A DNA stretch of 64,000 nt from UBA6522 sp965237785 (GTDB lineage: Bacteria; Pseudomonadota; Gammaproteobacteria; Steroidobacterales; Rariloculaceae), in NCBI GenBank assembly GCA_965237785.1, contig OZ250159.1, positions 3,472,001-3,536,000 on the forward strand, written 5' to 3'. Each line of letters opens with the position of its first letter. Position 1 is the stretch's first letter. Under the pieces are notes generated by a model that saw nothing but the letters and a program-made list of their open reading frames with translations, searched no databases and had not been told where the DNA came from. The position numbers were made by a program, and so were the translations under genes. Positions 51,023 through 60,111 of this stretch are shown in pieces.

Positions 51023-52372
51023 GTGGGGACTTACGATCTGGTCGTATTGGGAGGCGGCAGCGGTGGCTTGGCAACGGCTCAGCGAGCGGCCGATTACGGT
51101 GCCCGCGTGGCGGTCATCGAACCGTCCCGGCTGGGAGGCACCTGCGTCAACGTGGGTTGTGTCCCCAAGAAGGTCATGTGGAACGCAGCCCACCTGGCCC
51201 ACGCGCTCGAGGATGCGGCCGGCTATGGATTCGACGTCACCCTCCACGGACACGACTGGGCGGCGCTGAAAAGCGGGCGGGACGCCTACGTGCGGCGTTT
51301 GAACGGCATCTATCAGCGCAACCTCGAGCGCAAATCCATCCACTGGGCGCGCGCCACCGGACGGTTCACCGGCGCAAACGAGATCGCCACCGACGGCGGC
51401 GAAACACTTTGTGCCGACCATGTGCTCATCGCCACGGGTGGTTACCCGGTCGTGCCGAATCTTCCGGGCGCCGACCTCGGGATCACGTCGGACGGTTTTT
51501 TCGACCTAGAGAGTTTGCCTCGCCGCACGGCGGTGGTCGGCAGCGGCTACATTGCCGTGGAGCTTGCGGGGATGTTGCACGCGCTGGGGAGCGAGGTGGT
51601 TCAACTTGTTCGCTACGGTGGAGTGCTGCGCGCGTTTGAGGAGGCACTCGGTCAGCATCTCATGGAACAGATGCGCGTCGCGGGCATCGACATGGTCACC
51701 GGCGCGGTCCCCGAGTCCGTTGAATCCAAGGACGGCGGGTTGTCGCTCCGTACCGGGGACGGACGCGTGTTCGACGGGTTCGACTGCCTGCTCTGGGCGA
51801 TCGGCCGCCGCCCCAATACCGCGGAACTCGACTTGCCCGCGGCGGGCGTGGGAACCGACGTCCGGGGGCATGTTGCGGTCGACGCTTACCAGAACACCAG
51901 CGTTGAAGGGGTTTACGCGGTGGGCGACGTCACCGGCCAGGCGCAACTCACGCCCGTCGCCATTGCCGCGGGACGGCGCTTGGCGGACCGGGTATTCGGC
52001 GGCCAACGAGACCGGCGTCTGAACTACGAAAACATTCCCACGGTGATCTTCTCCCACCCCCCCGTGGGAACCGTCGGGTTGTCCGAGGCCCGGGCATTGG
52101 AACGGTTCGGCGCCGATGGGGTGCGTACCTACACGTCCGAGTTCGTGCCCATGTACAACGCCCTGACCGGCGCCAAGCCCCGCACGGCCATGAAGCTGGT
52201 CACCGTGGGCGAGGAAGAACGAGTCGTGGGCTGCCACCTGATCGGGATGGGCGCGGACGAGATGCTCCAGGGATTCGCCGTGGCGGTGTCCATGGGGGCG
52301 ACCAAGGCCGACCTGGACGACACCGTGGCGATTCACCCCACCAGCGCCGAAGAGCTGGTGACCATGCGTTGA
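51023..52372 (+). CDS. gor: Glutathione reductase
   Basis: A 449-residue FAD disulfide reductase. FAD motif VVLGGGSGGLATAQRAA, redox pair Cys41/Cys46 in GGTCVNVGCVPKKVMW, NADPH motif VVGSGYIAVELAGML, and the C-terminal His-Glu pair in IHPTSAEELVTMR. It keeps glutathione reduced and so supports the glutaredoxin encoded at 5.9 kb. Start is GTG 51023 with AAGGA upstream. Confidence 0.93.
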   Translation: MGTYDLVVLGGGSGGLATAQRAADYGARVAVIEPSRLGGTCVNVGCVPKKVMWNAAHLAHALEDAAGYGFDVTLHGHDWAALKSGRDAYVRRLNGIYQRNLERKSIHWARATGRFTGANEIATDGGETLCADHVLIATGGYPVVPNLPGADLGITSDGFFDLESLPRRTAVVGSGYIAVELAGMLHALGSEVVQLVRYGGVLRAFEEALGQHLMEQMRVAGIDMVTGAVPESVESKDGGLSLRTGDGRVFDGFDCLLWAIGRRPNTAELDLPAAGVGTDVRGHVAVDAYQNTSVEGVYAVGDVTGQAQLTPVAIAAGRRLADRVFGGQRDRRLNYENIPTVIFSHPPVGTVGLSEARALERFGADGVRTYTSEFVPMYNALTGAKPRTAMKLVTVGEEERVVGCHLIGMGADEMLQGFAVAVSMGATKADLDDTVAIHPTSAEELVTMR

Positions 52373-52374
52373 TA

Positions 52375-53223
52375 TCAGCCGCTGAGCCGGGCAAGAACGG
52401 TCTTCAGCACCGGGGCGGTATCGGGGCGCACGCCTCGCCAAATGGCGAACGACTCGGCGGCCTGCTCGATCAGCATGCCCCACCCCTGGATCGCTTTGCC
52501 GGCGCCGTGCCGGGCGGCCCAGGAAGCGAAAGGTGTCTGTTCCGCGCTGTAACCGAGGTCGTAGCAGAACGTCCCTGACCCCAGGCAGCTCGGCGGAAAC
52601 GACGGGCAGTCGCCGTGCAGTCCGGCCGAAGTGGCATTGACGACCAGATCGAATGGATCGCGATCGCTCAACTCCTGGAACGAACAAACCGAAAATCTCC
52701 GCGGGGCGTGCAATATCGCCAGCAAATCCCTGGCCCTTTGGATGGTTCGGTTCGCCACCACGAGTTCATCCAGGCCCGCGTCCAGCAGCGCCGCAACAAC
52801 TCCCCTGGCCGCGCCTCCCGCGCCCAGAATCAGCACCCGGTTACCGGTCAGGTCCAAACCGTTGTTGCGCGTCAGGTCGTGGTGGAATCCCACGCCGTCG
52901 GTATTGTCGCCGCGAAGCCGGCCGCCGGAGAGAATCGATAGCGTGTTGACGGCACGGGCTCGTTCGGCTTCCGGTCCAAGTTCGTCGGCGAGTTCGAAGG
53001 CCGCTTCCTTATGAGGCACGGTGACGTTCAGTCCCTTACCGCCGCTGGCCGCGAACTTGCCGACCGCGGTTTCGAAGTCCGCGGGCTTCGCGGCGAGGCG
53101 CTCATAGGTGAGCTTCTCCCCGGTCTGTTGGGCAAACAGCCCGTGGATCAGCGGCGAACGGCTATGATCCACGGGAAAGCCGATCACCGCGTAGCGATCA
53201 GGGGTCGTGTCGGTGTTTTCCAT
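52375..53223 (-). CDS. aroE: Shikimate dehydrogenase
   Basis: A 282-residue enzyme reducing 3-dehydroshikimate with NADPH. Substrate-binding motifs FPVDHSRSPLIHG and NVTVPHKEAAF (catalytic Lys) and GDNTDGVGF (Asp) are present, with the GAGGAARGVVAAL dinucleotide loop and the ANRT NADP-selective motif. Only 2 bp separate it from gor, tail to tail. aroE-tsaC-topA-smg-dprA order resembles the E. coli aroE-yrdC-yrdD-smg-smf locus. Confidence 0.94.
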   Translation of the reverse strand: MENTDTTPDRYAVIGFPVDHSRSPLIHGLFAQQTGEKLTYERLAAKPADFETAVGKFAASGGKGLNVTVPHKEAAFELADELGPEAERARAVNTLSILSGGRLRGDNTDGVGFHHDLTRNNGLDLTGNRVLILGAGGAARGVVAALLDAGLDELVVANRTIQRARDLLAILHAPRRFSVCSFQELSDRDPFDLVVNATSAGLHGDCPSFPPSCLGSGTFCYDLGYSAEQTPFASWAARHGAGKAIQGWGMLIEQAAESFAIWRGVRPDTAPVLKTVLARLSG

Positions 53224-53252
53224 CTGTCGGAATGCCCTCGGTCAGTCCAAAA

Positions 53253-53268
53253 TTCTCGATATCGAGAA
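53253..53268. promoter_or_regulatory. 16-bp perfect palindrome upstream of aroE
   Basis: TTCTCGATATCGAGAA is a perfect palindrome 30 bp ahead of the aroE start codon. Position and symmetry suggest an operator for a dimeric regulator, but no regulator gene is adjacent. Confidence 0.4.
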
Positions 53269-53374
53269 CCACCTGTGGATTTTCCCCTGTTCAGGACGCC
53301 TTTCCAACTTGAGCCGTTATGAGGCCCGCCAAGACGCGGTTCCTTCCATGGACGATTTCGGCGTCTCGATGTCC

Positions 53375-53445
53375 TCGCCACGAAAGTTGGCGAGACTTCG
53401 GGGTTAGAATTTGCGCGGCTTATCGCGCCCCGGGGCTGCCCGGGG
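53375..53445. other. Two strong hairpins in the aroE-upstream gap
   Basis: CTCGCCA/TGGCGAG (53375-53381, 53389-53395) with a 7-nt loop and CCCCGGG/CCCGGGG (53428-53434, 53439-53445) with a 4-nt loop are both perfect 7-bp stems. Neither is followed by a T-run on either strand. The 301-bp gap 53224-53524 otherwise contains no recognisable gene. Confidence 0.45.
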
Positions 53446-53524
53446 AAATTGCCGAATCCCGGCGACAAGGGCATAGTATCGGGTATCGGAGTCGTGCGCG
53501 GCGTACAGAGGGGCAGGGCAGACT

Positions 53525-53781
53525 ATGTACCGCAGACTGATTCTACTTATGCTGGGGTTCTTCGGCGCCGGCGTTCCGCTATGGGCGCACCACTCGTTTC
53601 CCGCCAGCTGGGCCGGGAGCGAAAGATCTACCTGGACGGGCGGCCCGCGCCGGACGGAGGACCGACGGAAATGGGTCATTCGCTCGGCCGCTGGGAGGGC
53701 GACATCTTGACAGTCATCACCACGGAGATGACGGAGAAATACATACGGCGTAACGGAGTGCCTGGAGCCATCGTCGACTAG
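53525..53781 (+). pseudogene. Remnant of a DUF6152-like exported protein gene
   Basis: ATG 53525 opens a signal peptide and the family's mature start (LILLMLGFFGAGVPLWAHHSFPASW), but the frame then loses similarity. In the next frame, from about 53616, a C-terminal-type segment appears: RKIYLDGRPAPDG, MGHSLGRWEGDILTVITTEM, KYIRRNGVPGA. The two halves normally lie more than 100 residues apart in exported proteins of this type, so an internal deletion with a frameshift is inferred. The family attribution is from motif memory. Confidence 0.55.
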
Positions 53782-53802
53782 CCATCAAGCGTGCCGCCGA
53801 CG

Positions 53803-54360
53803 TCAACATCCTCTGAGAACGACGCCGGTGCGGCCGTCTCGGATCATGGTGGGTTGCGCAAGTTCGCCGAGTTCGCCCGCCAGTACGTAGTCCACAAGGG
53901 CGCCGAATTCGCGCCGCACGTGCAGCCCGCGGCGAAGGGGCGGGCGTCCGGAACGGTTAGCGCTGGTGGATATCAGCGGGCTCGAGGTCCGTTCACACAG
54001 TGCGCGGGCAAGCGGATGCCCGGTTACGCGAACGGCCAACGTGCCCCGGCCGCCGCTCAGCCAGGCGGGAACTCCCCGGCGGGCATTCAGCACCCAGGTG
54101 ACCGGACCGGGCCAGCTATCGAGGACCGCTTCAGCGTGGGAACCCTCCGGCAGGACGATCAGGGGCTCAAGCTGCTCCAGGTGCGCGGCAATGAGCGTCA
54201 GCCCTTTTTCCCATGAACGGACCTTGGCATCGAGCAATCGCTCGACCGCGGCCCGCTCCCCGGGCAGGCAGCCCAGACCGTACACCGCTTCGGTGGGGTA
54301 GGCGATCAGCCCTCCCCGCAGCAGAATACGCGCGGCTTTGTCCAGGAGAATTCGTGACAC
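53803..54360 (-). CDS. tsaC: Threonylcarbamoyl-AMP synthase
   Basis: A 185-residue Sua5/YciO/YrdC domain protein. The start LIAYPTEAVYGLGC with conserved Thr/Tyr, the KxR..KGLTLI segment, PGPVTWVLNA and LISTSANRSG are all present. It makes TC-AMP from threonine, bicarbonate and ATP for the t6A37 tRNA modification. GTG start. Follows topA on the same strand. Confidence 0.93.
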   Translation of the reverse strand: MSRILLDKAARILLRGGLIAYPTEAVYGLGCLPGERAAVERLLDAKVRSWEKGLTLIAAHLEQLEPLIVLPEGSHAEAVLDSWPGPVTWVLNARRGVPAWLSGGRGTLAVRVTGHPLARALCERTSSPLISTSANRSGRPPLRRGLHVRREFGALVDYVLAGELGELAQPTMIRDGRTGVVLRGC

Positions 54361-54457
54361 AGGCTGTATTTAACTCGAATAGGGCGCCGGTCATCTACTG
54401 CGGCCGCCGAATCGCCGCTGCGGCGCCCTGACGACGACGGCCGGCGCCTTATTCGGC

Positions 54458-56797
54458 TCAACGGTCCTTCGCGGGTGACGTGGCCTTCCGCCGCCGAACG
54501 GTCTTGGCGCCGCCGGTTTTCCCTTTTTGCCGGGCTCGGCGTTCCGGCGCTGCGGCGATGAGCGCCTTGCATTCCTTCAGGGTCAGTTCTTCGGGTTGCC
54601 GATCCTTGGGAATTTTCGCGTTCTTCTTGCCGTCGGTGACGTAGGGGCCGTAGCGGCCGTTGCGGACCTCGATTCCCGCCTCCGGGAATTCCTTGATGGC
54701 GCGGTTCGCGGCGGCGTGTTCCGCGATGAGCTCAAGAGCCCGCGGCAACTCGATGGTGTATGGATCTTCGCCGCGCAACGTTACGAACTTGTTGCCGTAA
54801 CGTACGTAGGGGCCGAAACGCCCGATGTTGGCGGACACGGGCTGGCCGTCCGCGGTCTTGCCCAGTTCCCGGGGAAGCTTGAATAGCTCCAGCGCCTCGT
54901 CGAGGGTGATCCGGTCCATGTTCTGACCCGGTTGGAGGCTCGCAAACACGGGTTTTTCATCGTCTTCGCGCGTGCCTACCTGTACGAAGGGGCCGTAGCG
55001 CCCCATTCGCACGGAAACGGGACGACCGCTGCCCGGATCGGCGCCCAAAGGCCGCGCTTGGGCGGCCTGTGCGCGCGTGACCGACGTCTCGGTGTGGCGG
55101 ATCTGTTCGTTGAAGGGCTTCCAGAAGTCTTGCAGCAGCGGTACCCACTCGCTTTCCCCCCGCGAGACCGCATCCAGGGCGTCCTCCATTCGCGCGGTGA
55201 ATTCGTAATCGACGTATTGGGCGAAATTCTCGGTCAGAAAACGGTTGACGACTTTGCCCACATCCGTGGGCACGAAGCGGCGGGCTTCCATCTCAACGTA
55301 TTCCCGATTACGCAGCGTGGAAATGATGGATGCGTAGGTCGAGGGGCGTCCAATGCCGAATTCTTCCAGCGCCCGCACCAGCGTCGCCTCGGAATAGCGC
55401 GGCGGCGGCTCCGTGAAGTGCTGCTCGCTTTTCAGTTGCCTCAGTTGGAGCCGGTCGCCGGCGCTGAGCGGGGGCAGCACGCGATCCTGGTCACTCGCCG
55501 ATTTGTCGTCCCGGCTTTCCCGATAGAGGATCATGAAGCCGGGTTTCACCAGGACCGAACCGGTGGCTCGAAAACTGAGGGATTCCGGGTTGGTCTCGCC
55601 CGCCGCCAGGTCGAGTCTCACGGTATCGAAGACCGCGGAACTCATCTGCGAAGCCACGGTGCGTTTCCAGATCAAATCGTACAGCCGGAACTGATCGTGC
55701 GCCAACCGTGACCGAAGATTCCCCGGGAGCTTGGCCGCCGATGTCGGCCGAACAGCTTCGTGGGCTTCCTGGGCGTTCTTGGCCTTGGTGACGTAGCGGC
55801 GTGGATTCCGGGGCAGGTTGTCCGCCCCGTAGCGTTGTCCGATGAGCGCGCGAAGCTCGGCGATAGCGACGCCCGCCACCGTCACCGAATCGGTGCGCAT
55901 ATAGGTAATGAGCCCATCCTCGTACAGTCGCTGAGCGGTCGACATGGTCTGCTGCGCGCTGAACCTGAGCTTGCGTGCTGCCTCCTGCTGCAGCGTCGAG
56001 GTCGTAAAGGGCGCCGCCGGATTGCGCAGCCGTTGCTTCTTTTCGATCTTGGCTACCGTCAGAGTCCCGTTCGCGGCCCGCTGAATGTCCGCTTCCGCCG
56101 TTCGCACGGCCGATTCGTCGGTGAACGTGAATTGTTCGACCTTCTCGCCCGCATAGCGGGCCAGACGGGCGTTGACGGCGTCCTTCCCCTTGGCGGCCTC
56201 CGCCGAGATGGTCCAGTACTCCCGCGGCGTGAACGCGGCGATCTCATCCTCCCGCTCGGCGATCAGGCGCAGGGCCGGGCTCTGGACCCGTCCCGCCGAA
56301 AGCCCCCTGCGGATCTTCTTCCAAAGCAGCGGCGACAGGTTGAAGCCCACCAGATAGTCCAATGCCCGGCGCGCTTGCTGGGCGTTTATCAGCGATTCCG
56401 AGAGCGCCCGCGGCGCATTGATGGCCGCCTGGATCGCACCCTTGGTGATTTCGTGAAAGACGACGCGGCTGACCTTTTTGCCGTCGAGCGCACCCCGTTC
56501 CCTGAGTACGTTGCAGACGTGCCAGGAAATGGCCTCGCCCTCGCGGTCGGGGTCGGTTGCCAGATACAACGTGGAAACGGTTCGCGCTGCCCTGGCGATG
56601 GTCTCGATGTGCTTCTTGTTCTTGTCGATGAGCTGGTACTTCATGGCGAAGTCCCGCTCGGGGTCCACCGCGCCACCTTTCGGCACCAGGTCGCGCACGT
56701 GTCCATAGGAAGCCAGGACCTGAAAATCCTTGCCGAGATATCGTTTGATCGTCCTCGCCTTGGCGGGAGATTCGACGATGACCAGACTCTTACTCAT
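54458..56797 (-). CDS. topA: DNA topoisomerase I
   Basis: A 779-residue type IA topoisomerase. Toprim motifs VIVESPAKA and TDPDREGEAISWH open the protein; the catalytic Tyr299 is in GLITYMRTDSV. The C-terminus holds three glycine/aromatic repeats (MGRYGPFVQVG, IGRFGPYVRYG, NGRYGPYVTDG) and a Lys/Arg-rich tail; the Cys4 zinc ribbons of E. coli TopA are absent. It relaxes negative supercoils. It sits where E. coli has the small topA-like yrdD. Confidence 0.96.
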   Translation of the reverse strand: MSKSLVIVESPAKARTIKRYLGKDFQVLASYGHVRDLVPKGGAVDPERDFAMKYQLIDKNKKHIETIARAARTVSTLYLATDPDREGEAISWHVCNVLRERGALDGKKVSRVVFHEITKGAIQAAINAPRALSESLINAQQARRALDYLVGFNLSPLLWKKIRRGLSAGRVQSPALRLIAEREDEIAAFTPREYWTISAEAAKGKDAVNARLARYAGEKVEQFTFTDESAVRTAEADIQRAANGTLTVAKIEKKQRLRNPAAPFTTSTLQQEAARKLRFSAQQTMSTAQRLYEDGLITYMRTDSVTVAGVAIAELRALIGQRYGADNLPRNPRRYVTKAKNAQEAHEAVRPTSAAKLPGNLRSRLAHDQFRLYDLIWKRTVASQMSSAVFDTVRLDLAAGETNPESLSFRATGSVLVKPGFMILYRESRDDKSASDQDRVLPPLSAGDRLQLRQLKSEQHFTEPPPRYSEATLVRALEEFGIGRPSTYASIISTLRNREYVEMEARRFVPTDVGKVVNRFLTENFAQYVDYEFTARMEDALDAVSRGESEWVPLLQDFWKPFNEQIRHTETSVTRAQAAQARPLGADPGSGRPVSVRMGRYGPFVQVGTREDDEKPVFASLQPGQNMDRITLDEALELFKLPRELGKTADGQPVSANIGRFGPYVRYGNKFVTLRGEDPYTIELPRALELIAEHAAANRAIKEFPEAGIEVRNGRYGPYVTDGKKNAKIPKDRQPEELTLKECKALIAAAPERRARQKGKTGGAKTVRRRKATSPAKDR

Positions 56798-56852
56798 CGT
56801 TTGCGGTGGCTGCGGCGGTCGTTGCTAGCCGGTAATGAAGGCGATGACGGGA

Positions 56853-57329
56853 TCAGTGCACCCGGTCGGGATCGTCGGTGAAGACCAGCTCTTCCATGCG
56901 CGAATAGGCATTCTCCTGGCCGGGCTGACTGAACAGCACCATCATCACCACCCACTTGACTTGCTCGCCGTCGATCTCGTCGGAGTGCAGCGCGAGCAGG
57001 CGATCGATGACCAGCTCACGTTGCGCTTGCGACAATATCCCGACCTGTTCCAGGTGCAGCAGGTAACCTCGGCACGCCGTATCCAGGCGGTCCTGCTCAA
57101 ACCCGTCGTAAATCCTGATCGACTCCGCGCGCGGTCCCGGCGACACGTCTTCTATCGCCACCGCGTTCAGTCCGTCGAGCCAGTCGAGCGCCCGGTCGAT
57201 CTCCCAATCGCCGAAACCGGCGCACTGGAGTTCCTCCTTCAGCATGTACCGGTCAGGCTCGGGCTCGTCGTCGCCCTCTACCATGGCGTCGACCAGGTAC
57301 ATGAGCACGTCAAGAACGGTTTCTTTCAT
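56853..57329 (-). CDS. smg: Smg family protein (DUF494)
   Basis: A 158-residue acidic protein of the Smg/DUF494 family: KETVLDVLMYLVDAM at the start, ELQCAGFGDWEIDRALDWL in the middle, WVVMMVLFSQPGQENAYSRME near the end. Its function is not established. Its ATG overlaps the dprA stop by 4 nt; smg next to dprA is strongly conserved in gammaproteobacteria. Confidence 0.92.
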   Translation of the reverse strand: MKETVLDVLMYLVDAMVEGDDEPEPDRYMLKEELQCAGFGDWEIDRALDWLDGLNAVAIEDVSPGPRAESIRIYDGFEQDRLDTACRGYLLHLEQVGILSQAQRELVIDRLLALHSDEIDGEQVKWVVMMVLFSQPGQENAYSRMEELVFTDDPDRVH

Positions 57330-58459
57330 GGAATCCTCTTTGAGAGGCGAGAATAACGTCCGCCAGGCAGGGCTTCGACCAGCCCCTCCATTTCCAAGAG
57401 CAGGAGCATGGATGAAAGCTCTGCCGCCGTCAATCCGGTTCGGCCAGCCAATTCGGAAATTCCACAGGGGTCAAAACCAAGCGCCGAAAGCAATCGATCG
57501 TATCCCGGTTCGCTCGCCAGGGCCTTGTTTTCGGCGTGGTCCTCGCCTGCGGCAGGTTCCGTCTCGATGGTCAGTTGCAGAAGAGGCGCAAGCTCCACCA
57601 GCACGTCGGTGGCGTCTTCCACCAGCTTGGCGCCGTCGCGGATCAATCGGTGGCATCCCTTCGCCAGCGGGTTGTGGATAGAGCCCGGGATCGCGAAGAC
57701 TTCCCGGCCATAGTTTCCGGCCAGCCGGGCGGTAATCAGGGAACCGCTACGCCGCGCGGCTTCCACTACCAGGGTCCCGACGCTCATGCCGGCCATCACG
57801 CGATTTCTTTGGGGGAAATGGGCTCCGAGGGGCGGTGTTCCCGGAGGGTACTCGGAAATGATCAGGCCGGCGGCGGCGATCTCCGCGGCGAGGCGGGCGT
57901 GGGAGCGGGGAAAGAGCACATCGGGGCCGCAGCCAAGCACGGCGATCGTTCCGCCGATCCCCTTCAGCGCGCCCCGGTGGCTGGCGCCGTCGATTCCGGT
58001 GGCCAATCCGCTGACGATGGTCAGGCCGTTCTCACTCAGGTACCGGGCGAATCCCCGCGCCGTTTCGCGGCCGTTGGCGGTAGGCGAACGGCTGCCCACC
58101 ATGGCCAGTTGCGGCCCGTTCAACAGGTCGCCTCGCTTGCCCTCGGCCCACAATGCCAGCGGCGCTCCCGGCACTTCCCTGAGCAGCGAGGGATAGGCGG
58201 GCGAGTCCCGTGTTACCAGCATCCGTCCCGGGCCGTCGAGCCAGCCATGCCACCGATCCAATCTTTCGGCGTCCGGATTTCTGAGCCGCTCGACGTGGAG
58301 TTTCGACAGTCCCGCGCCAAGCAATTCGCTCCGGGAGAGTTCCAGGACGCGCTCCACCGAACCTTGGCTGGCGACAAGTGCCGTCAACCGCCGAGCGGGC
58401 GGGGGAACGGCCGTCTGCAGGATTTGAAGCCAGGCCGCCAGCGTGGAACCTTTGATCAA
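57326..58459 (-). CDS. dprA: DNA-processing protein DprA (Smf)
   Basis: A 377-residue RecA loader for natural transformation. The Rossmann core has MVGSRSPTANGRETARGFA, VSGLATGIDGASHRGAL, VLGCGPDVLFPRSH, ISEYPPGTPP, FPQRNRVMAGMS and GSLITARLA; a small C-terminal winged-helix (DPCGISELAGRTGL) follows. The TTG at 58459 is chosen because GGAGG lies 6 nt upstream; reading further up would run across the def promoter. Confidence 0.92.
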   Translation of the reverse strand: MIKGSTLAAWLQILQTAVPPPARRLTALVASQGSVERVLELSRSELLGAGLSKLHVERLRNPDAERLDRWHGWLDGPGRMLVTRDSPAYPSLLREVPGAPLALWAEGKRGDLLNGPQLAMVGSRSPTANGRETARGFARYLSENGLTIVSGLATGIDGASHRGALKGIGGTIAVLGCGPDVLFPRSHARLAAEIAAAGLIISEYPPGTPPLGAHFPQRNRVMAGMSVGTLVVEAARRSGSLITARLAGNYGREVFAIPGSIHNPLAKGCHRLIRDGAKLVEDATDVLVELAPLLQLTIETEPAAGEDHAENKALASEPGYDRLLSALGFDPCGISELAGRTGLTAAELSSMLLLLEMEGLVEALPGGRYSRLSKRIP

Positions 58460-58474
58460 CGGGTGCCTCCAAAT

Positions 58475-58483
58475 TGGTATAAT
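58475..58483 (+). promoter_or_regulatory. Extended -10 promoter for def-fmt-rsmB
   Basis: TGGTATAAT is a perfect TGnTATAAT extended -10 in the short dprA-def gap, about 120 nt before the def start. A TTGATC 20 bp upstream is a poor -35 partner, consistent with an extended -10 class promoter. Confidence 0.55.
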
Positions 58484-58604
58484 CGTTCGGCGCGGCGCCT
58501 GCGGCCAATGCACGGCGCGCGCCAGCGAATAGACTACTATCCACAGTATGTCGTAGTGTTGATCAAACTCGGCCAATTCCTCCGGAAACTCCCAGAAAAC
58601 CACG

Positions 58605-59153
58605 ATGGCACAACTACCGATACTCCACTACCCCGACCCCCGGCTGCGAATCCGCGCTGCGCCGGTGAAGCGGGTCGATGCGCGTATTCGTACTCTGGTG
58701 GCGGACATGCTGGAGACCATGTATGCCGCGCCGGGTATCGGGCTTGCCGCCACACAGGTCAACGTGCACGAGCGTGTCCTCGTCTTGGATATTTCCGACG
58801 AGCGGAATCAGCCGCTCTGCCTGATCAATCCACGCATCCTGCACGCCGAGGGCGAAATCAGCTACGAAGAAGGTTGCCTTTCAGTGCCCGACGTCTTCGA
58901 GACGGTCAGCCGGGCGGAAGTTGTCCGCGTGGCCGCATTGCGGGAGGACGGCGAATCCCTGGAGATGGATGCCGAGGGGTTGCTCGCCATCTGCATCCAG
59001 CACGAGATAGATCACCTGGAGGGCAAGCTGTTTGTAGACTACCTGTCCTCGCTTAAACGCGACCGGCTAAAGAAGAAATTCCTCAAGAAGGTCAAACGCG
59101 GCCCGGCTTCCGGCGAGGCCGGACGGCCAAGGGTTGCCGCCCCTGTTATCTGA
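58605..59153 (+). CDS. def: Peptide deformylase
   Basis: A 182-residue iron/zinc peptidase that removes the N-formyl group. Motif 1 GIGLAATQ, motif 2 EGCLS with metal ligand Cys91, motif 3 QHEIDH with His133 and His137. A Lys/Arg-rich tail follows. The divergent LysM gene found here in some relatives is absent. Confidence 0.95.
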   Translation: MAQLPILHYPDPRLRIRAAPVKRVDARIRTLVADMLETMYAAPGIGLAATQVNVHERVLVLDISDERNQPLCLINPRILHAEGEISYEEGCLSVPDVFETVSRAEVVRVAALREDGESLEMDAEGLLAICIQHEIDHLEGKLFVDYLSSLKRDRLKKKFLKKVKRGPASGEAGRPRVAAPVI

Positions 59154-60111
59154 TCCGCATCGTCCGGCGCCTGCTTCGCCTCCAAGAATAGCCTTTGCGG
59201 GAACCCCCGGGTTCGCCGTGCCGTGCCTGCGCATGCTGCTTTCGCGCGGCTGGGATGTGTCATTGGTACTCACCCAGCCCGACCGGCGCGCCGGCCGTGG
59301 CCAGCGCCCGGCCCCGAGCGAGGTCAAACGCGAAGCGCTCGCCCATGGGCTTACCGTTCGCCAGCCCGCCCGCCTCGACAGCGCCGCCGCGCCACTCGAC
59401 TGGGGCCGCGCACCGGACCTGCTGGTCGTGGCGGCGTACGGGTTGCTGTTGCCGCCGTGGATGCTTAAATGGCCACGCCTGCGGGCCGTCAACGTGCACG
59501 CTTCCCTGCTGCCGCGATGGCGCGGCGCCGCGCCGATCCAATACTCCATCCTGGCCGGCGACAAGGTGACCGGGGTGAGCATCATGAAAATGGACGCCGG
59601 GCTCGATACGGGCCCGGTCTACGCGCAGCGGGAAGTTGCGGTCGAGGCGAAGGAATCGGCGGGCATGCTGCACGATCGGCTGGCGCGATTGGGTGGCGAG
59701 CTGCTGCTGAATACGCTGCCGGGCATCTATTCGGGCGAGTTGGCGCCGGTACCCCAGGACGACGCCCGCGCGACTCATGCTCCAAAGATCGACAAGTCCG
59801 ATGGCGTACTTGGCTGGCGGCAAACGGCCATTGAACTGGAACGCCGGGTGCGTGCATTCAATCCCTGGCCGGTCAGCGAGGCCACCACCGTGAGCGGAGT
59901 CCGGCTCAGGATCTGGGAGGCGATCGCCCTGGAAGGCGATTCCGGTGCGACCGCCGGGACGGTGGTCGGCGCGGGCCGCGATGGAATCGATGTCGCCACG
60001 GGCGCGGGCATCTTGCGCGTGCTCAGCGTGCAGCCCTCCGGTGGCCGGGTGATGTCCGCACGGGCCTATGCCAACGCCCACGCATTGGAGGGCGCGTCCT
60101 TTGTCCGCTGA
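59134..60111 (+). CDS. fmt: Methionyl-tRNA formyltransferase
   Basis: A 325-residue enzyme: FAGTPGFAVPCL, VRQPARL, HASLLPRWRGAAPIQ with catalytic residues, IMKMDAGLDTGP, and a C-terminal OB-like domain. It formylates initiator Met-tRNA. The only usable start is TTG 59134, which overlaps the end of def by 20 nt; weak ribosome-binding site, so the exact N-terminus is uncertain. Confidence 0.93.
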   Translation: MPPLLSDPHRPAPASPPRIAFAGTPGFAVPCLRMLLSRGWDVSLVLTQPDRRAGRGQRPAPSEVKREALAHGLTVRQPARLDSAAAPLDWGRAPDLLVVAAYGLLLPPWMLKWPRLRAVNVHASLLPRWRGAAPIQYSILAGDKVTGVSIMKMDAGLDTGPVYAQREVAVEAKESAGMLHDRLARLGGELLLNTLPGIYSGELAPVPQDDARATHAPKIDKSDGVLGWRQTAIELERRVRAFNPWPVSEATTVSGVRLRIWEAIALEGDSGATAGTVVGAGRDGIDVATGAGILRVLSVQPSGGRVMSARAYANAHALEGASFVR

